DNA of 64,000 nt from Aeromonas enteropelogenes (GTDB taxonomy: Bacteria; Pseudomonadota; Gammaproteobacteria; Enterobacterales; Aeromonadaceae). Made by a program: the position numbers and the translations under genes. The stretch spans positions 93,287-157,286 of the forward strand of contig NZ_CDCG01000040.1 of assembly GCF_000819845.1 (NCBI RefSeq), read 5' to 3'. Below the pieces are notes generated by a model. That model saw nothing but the letters and a program-made list of their open reading frames with translations, did no database searches and was not told the origin of the DNA. This document shows, piece by piece, positions 54,186-63,245 of this stretch (position 1 is the first letter of the stretch; each line of letters opens with the position of its first letter).

Positions 54186-57044
54186 ATGCGATTAATAGGG
54201 CTGGAAAAAATATTTGAAGAGGCATGTGAAAAACATGAACATCTAAAGCTTCTGCAATCTCAATGGCGATTTGATAGAGAGCTAATAGCAAAAGCGTTGC
54301 AAAACATAAGCTCAGTATTTCCTCATTACAGTAGACATGATGCATCGCACTCAAAACAAATAATAGTCAACATTGAAAGGATGCTTGGTGAACGTATATA
54401 TCACTTAACTGCAACAGATATGTGGTTGATTTTAGAATCAGCATACTGTCATGATATCGGAATGGTCATAACTCATAAGCAAATCCAAGATATGGATACG
54501 CCAGAGTTTAAGATTTTTGTGAATGATATTGCTGCGCAGTCAGAACACGAACTCCACGATTTTGCAGTAAAATGGAAAAATGGCGAAGCAAATCTTCCTA
54601 GTGGATCTGCGGCGCAGTCTTTTTTTAACGAGTACAGACAAATACTTGCAGAGTGGTATCGTAGAAAACACCCGCAAAATGCGGCGAAAATAATACGAGA
54701 TCCATTGGATGAAATAGGATTATCTTCACCTCGCAATGAATTGTTACCTAAGAGATTGTTTGGAGCGTTGGCTGCGATTTGTAATGCTCATGGTTCGACT
54801 TTTGAGGAGGTCATGTCGCTTCCATTTTCTGAAGCAGGTATGGCAACTGAAGATTGTCACCCTCGATATGTAGCTTTTTTATTGAGAATGGCCGATCTAT
54901 TGGATGTGGATGACAATCGATTTTGTCCAGTTATGATGCGGATGAATGGATCATCATTGCCTCCTAGCAGTCATATTCATCTCGAAAAGCATCAAGGGAT
55001 AAAGCACTTTCGATTAGATTCAGAGCGAATTAAGATTGAAGTAATTTGTCCTTCTCCAGAATCTTATGAAGTTGCTCATGACTGGTTTAAGTGGTTAGAA
55101 AAAGAATATCATAGTCAATCGCAGCATTGGCCAAAGATAGTACCTAATAAAAAGTTGGGCAGACTTCCAACATTATCACCACCGAAAGTAACTCTTCAAG
55201 CCCCTTATTTAATATTGAATGAAGGGAAACGGCCGAGTTTTGAAGTAGATCAAACGGCTATGCTAACGCTCCTCAGAGGAACTGGACTATATACATCTAA
55301 GGCTGATTGTATTCGCGAAGTTTTGCAAAATGCAGTTGACTCAACGATTATCGCAATATGGGAACAACATAAAGACGAGATCGTTAATATGGAACCAACC
55401 TCTAAACGCTTATTAGAGTACTATGATCAAAAGCCGATTGTTGTTGATTTTTTGCCAAGCAAGTCCAGCAGTGATAAATTCACTCTAACAGTCAAAGATT
55501 CTGGAACAGGTATTAGTAAAACTGACTTGGAACGTATGTTAAAGGTTGGTAATTCAACAAAAAATAGCAACCGTTCTCGATTGATAAGAGAGATGCCTGA
55601 ATGGTTTAAACCATCTGGAAATTTTGGGATTGGTTTACAGAGTATTAGTTTGCTATCAGAGCGATTTACTATTATTACAAAAAGTAGAGCTACCAATGAA
55701 GCATTCAATATAACATTTGACATGGGAGCGGGTACTTCCGTAATTGTAGAGAGCATTGATCAACAAAAAGTTGATTATGGTGCAACTATTTCAATCGATA
55801 TCACAATTGAAGATTTCCCTAAAACAATTAGTATTCCATGGGGGGAAGACCACTCTATTCTCATGGAGAATATGAGTAGCTATGATTTTACTGAGCCAGG
55901 TTCAGATTTAAAAGTCTACGAGCAATTAAAAATTTTTTCAGCCATACGAGAATTTAATGATGGCAGCCCTGTGAAAATATCTTCAGTTCAGCATACCTTA
56001 CCGAGGGAAAGAAAAGACATATATTTTTCTCGTAAACAAAATATGTGTTTAAGTAACATTGTCTTTAATTATTCTGATTATAGTAGAATTTCCACGTCAT
56101 TTAGAGGGCAGAGCTTTTCAGGCCTAAGTGTTAATATACCATTAGTTCATTGTGACGTTGATTTTTATGGTTATGACGCTATCAACTTTCTTACTTACAA
56201 CAGAGATAAAATATTGCCTCACATGAGGTCACAAGCTGCCGATGATGTAAAGGATGCGTTGCTTTCATTTATTGAGGATAATTTTAAAAAGTTAGATGAT
56301 TCTCAGCGTCAATGTGCTGCTGCTTTTTATTATCTATATTCACAAAAGGATTCTGATAGCGCAATATATAATAAAGACTTGATGGATTTCAAAGTCGAGA
56401 TTGAAAAAAAAGAAAGCATGAGCATCTTGCATTTTTTAGAATTAATAAAAAACAAATCTATTAAATATGTCGAGTTGCATAGGATTGATAATTTTCAGTC
56501 TTCTCCATCTGAAAGTGCACATTATGCATACCCATCTGACACCGTTGTATTAATTAATGGTGCGCCAGGAGTAAGTCTTAAGCTAATTAAATTGTTGGCA
56601 ACCAAAGATGGTTTTTATTGGCAAGAGCAGACCGCAACACCACCTTGCCAATCCAAATGTTATTGGTCTGATGAAGATTTGATTCCAATTCACAGGGACA
56701 TTCTGTGTGAGATCATTGCTGATGAGAAAGACCACTTTGAATTTGGTAAAAGAATGATATTTCCAGCATGGGCAGAGTACAGGAAGCTTGCTATAAAATT
56801 TTCTGAGGTTCATTGGGCTAGATCAAAGGGGCATCTATCCTTTAATGAGGATCTTTTAGTATTGCCATATATATTTAGTCATAAAGGTCCAGCAATATCC
56901 GATGTAAATCAGAATCTAGTTGACTGGGTTTATACTCATAGAGTTCATGACGATCTGACAATGCAGCAACTCAGAGAATTGTATGAAAAACTAATTAAAG
57001 AGATTGACGGCATTTGTAATAACATAGATGTGAATAAACATTGA
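54186..57044 (+). CDS. HD phosphohydrolase fused to Hsp90-type ATPase, putative defence protein
   Basis: A 952-residue two-domain protein. Residues 1-320 form an HD-superfamily metal phosphohydrolase with what looks like a full ligand set: HDASH (His51-His55), HDIGM (His89-Asp90), His162, His202 and the Asp of LRMADLLD (Asp237). Residues 345-640 form a GHKL/Hsp90-like ATPase: N box REVLQNAVDS (Glu378, Asn382), DSGTGIS, and NFGIGLQS, followed by an Hsp90-like middle segment ending LTYNRDKI, whose Arg recalls the catalytic loop. Residues 650-952 match nothing I know. The ATG at 54186 has AGGGG six bases upstream; another at 54180 abuts it. The gene is far more AT-rich than its neighbours and stands alone. 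Anti-phage or stress signalling is inference from domain style. Confidence 0.8.
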   Translation: MRLIGLEKIFEEACEKHEHLKLLQSQWRFDRELIAKALQNISSVFPHYSRHDASHSKQIIVNIERMLGERIYHLTATDMWLILESAYCHDIGMVITHKQIQDMDTPEFKIFVNDIAAQSEHELHDFAVKWKNGEANLPSGSAAQSFFNEYRQILAEWYRRKHPQNAAKIIRDPLDEIGLSSPRNELLPKRLFGALAAICNAHGSTFEEVMSLPFSEAGMATEDCHPRYVAFLLRMADLLDVDDNRFCPVMMRMNGSSLPPSSHIHLEKHQGIKHFRLDSERIKIEVICPSPESYEVAHDWFKWLEKEYHSQSQHWPKIVPNKKLGRLPTLSPPKVTLQAPYLILNEGKRPSFEVDQTAMLTLLRGTGLYTSKADCIREVLQNAVDSTIIAIWEQHKDEIVNMEPTSKRLLEYYDQKPIVVDFLPSKSSSDKFTLTVKDSGTGISKTDLERMLKVGNSTKNSNRSRLIREMPEWFKPSGNFGIGLQSISLLSERFTIITKSRATNEAFNITFDMGAGTSVIVESIDQQKVDYGATISIDITIEDFPKTISIPWGEDHSILMENMSSYDFTEPGSDLKVYEQLKIFSAIREFNDGSPVKISSVQHTLPRERKDIYFSRKQNMCLSNIVFNYSDYSRISTSFRGQSFSGLSVNIPLVHCDVDFYGYDAINFLTYNRDKILPHMRSQAADDVKDALLSFIEDNFKKLDDSQRQCAAAFYYLYSQKDSDSAIYNKDLMDFKVEIEKKESMSILHFLELIKNKSIKYVELHRIDNFQSSPSESAHYAYPSDTVVLINGAPGVSLKLIKLLATKDGFYWQEQTATPPCQSKCYWSDEDLIPIHRDILCEIIADEKDHFEFGKRMIFPAWAEYRKLAIKFSEVHWARSKGHLSFNEDLLVLPYIFSHKGPAISDVNQNLVDWVYTHRVHDDLTMQQLRELYEKLIKEIDGICNNIDVNKH

Positions 57045-57101
57045 TTGCTAAGAAAATTTTATTTAGTTGAATTTGACATGTGTAGAGATGCATATAAATA
57101 A

Positions 57102-57130
57102 AAAAAGCCCGTCATCATGACGGGCTTTTT
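57102..57130. terminator. Bidirectional terminator between HD-Hsp90 gene and serA
   Basis: AAAAAGCCCGTCA pairs perfectly with TGACGGGCTTTTT with a three-base loop. Its GC-rich stem resembles the core genome and it probably served dgkA and serA before the foreign gene arrived. Confidence 0.93.
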
Positions 57131-57150
57131 GCTGGGCGAGACTCACGCCA

Positions 57151-58383
57151 TCAGTGCAGGATCCGCGCACGAATGGTGCCGTCGATCTCCTTGAGCTTGG
57201 CCAGCGCTTTCTCGCTGTGCTCGGTCTCGACATCGATCACCACGTAACCGATGTGGCTGCTGGTCTGCAGGTATTGACCGGCGATGTTGATCCCCTCCTC
57301 GGCGAAGATCTGGTTGATCTTGTTCATTACGCCCGGCTGGTTGCGGTGAATGTGCAGCAGGCGGCTGGAGCCCTTGTGACCCGGCAGGGAGACTTCCGGG
57401 AAGTTGACGGCGGAGAGGGTGGAGCCGTTGTCGGAGTACTTGATGAGCTTGTTGGCCACTTCCAGACCGATGTTCTCCTGTGCCTCCTGGGTCGAGCCGC
57501 CGATGTGCGGGGTCAGGATCACGTTGTCCAGACCGCGCAGCGGGGTCATGAACTCCTCGTCGTTGGACTTGGGTTCGCTCGGGAAGACGTCGATGGCGGC
57601 GCCGGAGATGTGGCCGCTCTTGATGACGTCAGCCAGAGCATCGATGTCCACGACTGTGCCGCGGGAGGCGTTGATGAAGATGGCACCCGGTTTCATCATG
57701 CGCAGCTGCTCGGCACCGATAAGATCCTTGGTGGAAGGGGTCTCCGGTACGTGCAGGCTGATGACGTCGGACATGTTGAGCAACTCGACCATGTTGGGCA
57801 CCTGGATGGCGTTGCCCAGCGAGAGCTTGTTCTCGATGTCGTAGTAGTAGACCTTCATGCCGATGCTCTCGGCGATGATGCCAAGCTGGGTACCGATGTG
57901 GCCGTAGCCGATGATGCCGAGCTTCTTGCCGCGGGCCTCCACCGAGCGGTTGGCGAGTTTCTCCCACACGCCGCGATGGCACTTGGCATTCTTCTCGGGG
58001 ATGCCGCGCAGCAGCAGCAGGATCTCGCCAAGTACCAGTTCGGCGACCGAACGGGTGTTGGAGAAGGGGGCGTTGAACACCGGAATGCCGCGGATCTGGG
58101 CTGCATCCAGCTCGACCTGGTTGGTGCCGATGCAGAAGCAGCCGATGGCGACCAGCTTGTTGGCGGCATCCAGCACCTTCTCGGTGATCTGGGTGCGCGA
58201 GCGCAGGCCGATGAAGTGGACATCGCGTACCCGTTCGATCAGCTCCTCCTCGGACAGCGAGGTCTTGAGATACTCCACACTGGTGTAACCTGCGGCACGG
58301 AAGGTCTCTACCGTGTTGGGGTGAACCCCCTCCAGCAGCAGTACCTTGATTTTATCCTTGTCCAGTGAAAACTTGGCGGTCAT
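57151..58383 (-). CDS. serA: D-3-phosphoglycerate dehydrogenase
   Basis: A 410-residue enzyme, equal in length to E. coli SerA, opening serine synthesis by oxidising 3-phosphoglycerate. It has the NAD-binding GKKLGIIGYGHIGTQLG (about 148-164), the catalytic Arg/Glu/His within GLRSRTQIT, PHIGGSTQEAQENIG, and a C-terminal ACT domain (about 335-410) that binds serine for feedback inhibition. I start at 58383, preceded by AGAGGG. A long imperfect hairpin lies about 120 bases upstream. Confidence 0.96.
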   Translation of the reverse strand: MTAKFSLDKDKIKVLLLEGVHPNTVETFRAAGYTSVEYLKTSLSEEELIERVRDVHFIGLRSRTQITEKVLDAANKLVAIGCFCIGTNQVELDAAQIRGIPVFNAPFSNTRSVAELVLGEILLLLRGIPEKNAKCHRGVWEKLANRSVEARGKKLGIIGYGHIGTQLGIIAESIGMKVYYYDIENKLSLGNAIQVPNMVELLNMSDVISLHVPETPSTKDLIGAEQLRMMKPGAIFINASRGTVVDIDALADVIKSGHISGAAIDVFPSEPKSNDEEFMTPLRGLDNVILTPHIGGSTQEAQENIGLEVANKLIKYSDNGSTLSAVNFPEVSLPGHKGSSRLLHIHRNQPGVMNKINQIFAEEGINIAGQYLQTSSHIGYVVIDVETEHSEKALAKLKEIDGTIRARILH

Positions 58384-58503
58384 GTCGATCCCTCTGTAAG
58401 TGTGCAACGCGAGTGCAGGTATGGTGTGTGAAGAAAACCGTAAAGTAGCAAAAACGTGCGGGAGAGGGAATATTTGTAACGAAAGTCAAATTTTTTGAAG
58501 TTT

Positions 58504-58541
58504 TCAACGATAGTTGCATGCAATACCTTGCAACTCGTTGA
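58504..58541. promoter_or_regulatory. Long imperfect inverted repeat upstream of serA
   Basis: The left arm TCAACGATAGTTGCA and right arm TGCAACTCGTTGA pair over 13 positions with a two-base bulge and a ten-base loop. It lies between the rpiA terminator and serA, so it is a serA operator or leader hairpin rather than a terminator; no T tract follows. Confidence 0.5.
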
Positions 58542-58545
58542 GGAA

Positions 58546-58574
58546 TAAACAAAAACGGCGCCATCAGGCGCCGT
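58546..58574 (-). terminator. Terminator after rpiA
   Basis: ACGGCGCC pairs perfectly with GGCGCCGT around ATCA; the minus strand continues TTTTGTTTAT. Confidence 0.9.
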
Positions 58575-58592
58575 CATTCATTCGCAGAGCGA

Positions 58593-59246
58593 TTATTGGG
58601 TGATGACCCCGTCGGGAGTACCAATCAGCACCACGTCTGCACCGCGGTGGGCGAACAGGCCGTTGGTAACCACGCCGACGATCGCGTTGAGCTGTACTTC
58701 CAGCCCCTTGGCATCAGTGATGGCCATGCCTTTCACGTCCAGAATGTGGTTGCCGTTGTCGGTGACCACCCCTTCACGCCAGACCGGGTTGCCGCCAAGC
58801 TTTCTGATTTCGCGGGCCACATATTCGCGGGCCATGGGGATCACTTCGACCGGCAGCGGGAAGGTACCCAGCACGTCGACTGTCTTGGTGTTGTCGATGA
58901 TACAGATGAACTGATCGGCCACGGCGGCGACGATCTTCTCGCGGGTCAGGGCCGCGCCACCGCCCTTGATCATGTCACGAGTGGCGTTGATCTCGTCGGC
59001 GCCATCCACGTAGACGGAGAGGGCGTCGATCTCGTTGAGATCAAACACCGGGATGCCAAAGCCCTTGAGACGCTCGGTGGAGGCCACGGAGCTGGAGACG
59101 GCTCCCTTGATCTCGTCCTTCATGGTCGCCAGCGCGTCGATAAAGTGGTTGACGGTAGAGCCAGTGCCGACCCCGACGATGGTACCGGGAACCACATACT
59201 TGAGCGCAGCCCAACCGGCCGCCTTCTTCATTTCATCTTGAGTCAT
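58593..59246 (-). CDS. rpiA: Ribose-5-phosphate isomerase A
   Basis: A 217-residue isomerase interconverting ribose-5-phosphate and ribulose-5-phosphate in the pentose phosphate pathway. Motifs: [17 protein letters not shown] (about 20-36), [27 protein letters not shown] (catalytic Asp, Glu and Lys region, read in two blocks), and [11 protein letters not shown]. Length matches E. coli RpiA (219). AAGGAAC precedes the ATG. The serA-rpiA-ygfA clustering is as in enterics. Confidence 0.96.
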   Translation of the reverse strand: MTQDEMKKAAGWAALKYVVPGTIVGVGTGSTVNHFIDALATMKDEIKGAVSSSVASTERLKGFGIPVFDLNEIDALSVYVDGADEINATRDMIKGGGAALTREKIVAAVADQFICIIDNTKTVDVLGTFPLPVEVIPMAREYVAREIRKLGGNPVWREGVVTDNGNHILDVKGMAITDAKGLEVQLNAIVGVVTNGLFAHRGADVVLIGTPDGVITQ

Positions 59247-59416
59247 GATCGTTCCTTAAGAAAAAAGCGGGCGCATTATATCCAAGCCGCCCCCCCGGAG
59301 CGACCACCTCGCTCACGTTCCGGGGCAAAAAGCCGCAAGATGTAAATCGTTTGCCTGTTTATTCCCCATTTACCTTGATCTGTGAACTTGATTAAGGGGA
59401 GTGGAGCCTGACGGCT

Positions 59417-60013
59417 CTACTCGAAACGCCAGCAGCGTCCCGGGGTGATGATCTGGGGCAGGGGCACGTCCCACTCTTCTTGCGGCACCGCCTCCACCTG
59501 TTGGCAGTCATGGGCGATGCCGAGGGGCTTGGGCCCCATTCTGTGTTCGTGCCAGCAAGCGAGGGTGCGATCGTAATAGCCGCCCCCCATGCCGAGGCGG
59601 TTGCCTTCGGCATCGAAGGCAACCAGGGGCGTGCAAATAAGGTCGAGGGTGCTGTGGGGCACCACCTGCAGCACATCGAGTTCAGGCTCCTCGATGCCGT
59701 AGCGGTTGCGCACCATGGGGCTGGTGGCTGTGTAGCGCAAGAAGAGCAGGTGGCCCGGGGTGAAGGGGTGCAGCACCGGCAGGTAGACCTCTTTTTGCTG
59801 GGCCCAGAGCCAGTGGATGGCGGGGAGGGGATTGATCTCTCCGTCGTTGGCCAGATAGAGCGCAATGCGTTTGGCCGCCAGGATCTCGGGGTGCTCCTTG
59901 AAGCGGGCCAGCAGCTCTTGGGCCGCCTGCTGCTGCTCGGCGTGGGTCAGGCTCTTTCTGCGCGTTCTCACCAGTTGGCGCAGGGATTGACGTTCGGGCT
60001 GGGACTCTTGCAT
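59417..60013 (-). CDS. ygfA: 5-formyltetrahydrofolate cyclo-ligase
   Basis: A 198-residue ATP-dependent enzyme turning 5-formyl-THF into 5,10-methenyl-THF (also called fau). Motifs: RQLVRTRRKSLTHAEQQQAA at the N-terminus, ATP-binding LGMGGGYYDRTLACW (about 139-153) and PLGIAHDCQ. In enterics the 6S RNA gene lies directly upstream; here only about 120 bases separate it from an nhaC-type gene, too short for 6S RNA. GAGG precedes the ATG. Confidence 0.93.
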   Translation of the reverse strand: MQESQPERQSLRQLVRTRRKSLTHAEQQQAAQELLARFKEHPEILAAKRIALYLANDGEINPLPAIHWLWAQQKEVYLPVLHPFTPGHLLFLRYTATSPMVRNRYGIEEPELDVLQVVPHSTLDLICTPLVAFDAEGNRLGMGGGYYDRTLACWHEHRMGPKPLGIAHDCQQVEAVPQEEWDVPLPQIITPGRCWRFE

Positions 60014-60100
60014 GGGGCACCTCGAGAATGGCTGCGCAGGGGAAAGCGCCTTACCTTAACACATTACTCCGGCGGATCAGGGGAGGCCAGAGTGGCAAAC

Positions 60101-60128
60101 GGCACCGGACAAGGCCATGTCCGGTGCC
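60101..60128 (-). terminator. Terminator after the NhaC-family gene
   Basis: GGCACCGGACA pairs perfectly with TGTCCGGTGCC around a six-base loop, eight bases past the stop. The minus-strand tail is not T-rich. Confidence 0.6.
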
Positions 60129-60135
60129 GGCGGGA

Positions 60136-61461
60136 TCAACGCTGGCGCATCTGGTGCTTGATAAACACTGCCGCCAGGGCGGCCAAGGCCAGTGCCATGG
60201 GGTAGAAGCTCATGCTCACCACCGACAGAGGCGAGAGCGCGAAGATGGAGCCGAGCAGCAGCGCCTGGGCTCCCCAGGGGATAAGCCCCTGCACTACGCA
60301 GGAGAAGATATCCAGCATGGAGGCGGCGCGGCGCGGGGTGACACCGTGGTGCTCCGCCAGATCCCGGGCCACCTTGCTGGCGACGATAATGGCCACCGTG
60401 TTGTTGGCGGTGCAGAGGTTGGTGAGGCCCACCACCCCGGCGATACCAAGCTCGGCCGCCTTCTCGTTCTGCTCGCCACTGTGCTCCCGGGTGAAGCGGG
60501 CGATCAGGGCCGCAATGCGGGTGCTGATCCAGGCCAGCCCCCCCTGGCGCTCCATCAGAGCGCCGAGGCCGCCGATCAGCATGGAGAGCAGGAAGATCTC
60601 CTGCATGCCGGTAAAGCCCTGATAGATGTCCTTGCTGAACTGGCCAAGCTCATAGCCGTTGAACAAGCCGACGAGGCCGGCGGCCAGGATGCCAATTCCC
60701 AGCACCACGAACACATTCACCCCGGCCAGGGCCAGCCCCAGGATCAGCAGGTAGGGCATCACCTTGAACAGTTCGATGGCCGTGTTGCTGGCAGGGGCCT
60801 CGCCCACCGACCCCAGGGTCAGGTAGAGCAGGATCACGCCGATGGCGGCAGGGGCGGCGATTTTGACGTTCTCGCGAAACTTGTCCTTCATCTCGCAGCC
60901 CTGGCTGCGGGTCGCGGCTATGGTGGTGTCAGAGATGATGGAGAGGTTGTCGCCAAACATGGCGCCGGAGAGGATGGTGCCCGCCATCAGTACGGGGTCG
61001 ATGCCGGCGGCCTGGGCGACGCCGAGGGCCACCGGGGCGACGGCACCGATCGTGCCCATGGAGGTGCCCATGGCGGTGGCAATAAAGGCAGAGATGAGGA
61101 AGAGCCCCGGCAGCAGGAACCAGCCCGGGATCAACGACAGACCGAGCGCGACCGTGGCATCCACCCCGCCGGTGGCCTTGGCCACGCTGGCAAAGGCGCC
61201 CGCCAGCAGATAGATGAGGCACATCGCCATGATGTTGCTGTGGCCGACCCCCTTGAAGAAGGTCTCGAGATTTTTGTTGAATCCCTCTTTGCCCAGCATC
61301 AGGGCCAGCATCACGGCGGGCAGGGCGGCGACGGGGGCGGGCAGCTGGTAGAAGGCAAACTCGACCCCTTGCAGGGTCAGCCAGGTACCGGTACCGATAA
61401 AGAGGGCGAGAAAGACCAGCAGGGGCAGCAGGGCCTTGGCACTGGGTTGAGTCTGGATCAT
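60136..61461 (-). CDS. NhaC-family Na+/H+ antiporter-like protein
   Basis: A 441-residue membrane protein with about eleven hydrophobic helices, of the NhaC/ArsB-related ion transporter superfamily. Characteristic stretches are ATAMGTSMGTIGAVAPVAL (about 130-148), SGAMFGDNLSIISDTTIAAT (about 162-181) and LTNLCTANNTVAIIVASKVA. Members exchange Na+ and H+ or malate and lactate, so the true substrate is not certain. The ATG at 61461 follows AGAGGAA. The gene lies upstream of ygfA in the same direction but has its own hairpin. Confidence 0.88.
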   Translation of the reverse strand: MIQTQPSAKALLPLLVFLALFIGTGTWLTLQGVEFAFYQLPAPVAALPAVMLALMLGKEGFNKNLETFFKGVGHSNIMAMCLIYLLAGAFASVAKATGGVDATVALGLSLIPGWFLLPGLFLISAFIATAMGTSMGTIGAVAPVALGVAQAAGIDPVLMAGTILSGAMFGDNLSIISDTTIAATRSQGCEMKDKFRENVKIAAPAAIGVILLYLTLGSVGEAPASNTAIELFKVMPYLLILGLALAGVNVFVVLGIGILAAGLVGLFNGYELGQFSKDIYQGFTGMQEIFLLSMLIGGLGALMERQGGLAWISTRIAALIARFTREHSGEQNEKAAELGIAGVVGLTNLCTANNTVAIIVASKVARDLAEHHGVTPRRAASMLDIFSCVVQGLIPWGAQALLLGSIFALSPLSVVSMSFYPMALALAALAAVFIKHQMRQR

Positions 61462-62604
<1,143 letters not shown>

Positions 62605-63245
62605 CACACTCTTCATCCCCCCGCTCTGCCGGGGGGATTGCTCGTCCACTCCCACTTTGTCTACCAAAATAGGCATTATGGCCGCTCTTTTGTTTGAACT
62701 GCCATAAATCATCACAATTCTCTCTGCCCCCCAATTTTCCCTCTCCGGATTGTCATCGACTCGTGACGACATTGCGGTCAAAAATCCCCCTTTTAGCCAT
62801 TTTTTTACATTCACCAAAACAGACTAAAAATGCAAAGCAAGAAAAACGTTTTCTATGCGTTCTGGAAAATCTTCTTCGATTAAATGCGCGATATCAGGCC
62901 AGGTTTGTTTTTGTGTTGTTTTTTAACTTGCTGTTTTTATTGTGATTAAGTTTGATTTTTGTGTCTATCGACGCATTGAGTGTTGCTTTTGGCGGTGGTT
63001 TTTCATTTTCTTTTGATGGTGGGGGTTGCAAAGGCAAAAAGTGCATAGATAATGGGTAATGTTGCTTGTTTATTGAATTTAGATGCATTTCGTCAGAGAA
63101 AAGACGTTGAAATGCCACTTTTTTTAAGTAGAATGCGCCCAATTTGCCAGAAATCTGCCGGGTTCGAGTCCTGTCAAAGACCGGAACCGAGCCCGCAACA
63201 CCCAGGTAAATTGCTGAATTTAAAGCTAAATAACTGGAGGTTGTC
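62605..63245. promoter_or_regulatory. Long AT-rich carAB control region
   Basis: About 640 bases with no gene I can support. A GC-rich hairpin (ATCCCCCC/GGGGGGAT, 62615-62638) closes dapB. The rest is AT-rich, especially 62800-63060. The carAB operon of E. coli has two promoters under pyrimidine, purine and arginine control, and a long upstream region fits that. Confidence 0.55.
63074..63087. promoter_or_regulatory. Candidate ARG box (ArgR site) upstream of carA
   Basis: TGAAT-TTAG-ATGCA matches the ArgR consensus TGAAT-N4-ATTCA at nine of ten core positions. It lies about 160 bases before the carA start. A weaker second match (TGAATTTAAAGCTA) lies near 63216. Confidence 0.4.

Noticed and set aside
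54120-57110. Direct repeats flanking the HD-Hsp90 gene as an attachment site
   Set aside because: Only a short ATTTGAC match is seen on both sides, too short in AT-rich DNA to mean integration.
60014-60135. Possible 6S RNA (ssrS) upstream of ygfA, as in E. coli
   Set aside because: Only about 120 bases are available and they hold the NhaC-gene terminator; a 6S RNA of about 180 bases does not fit.
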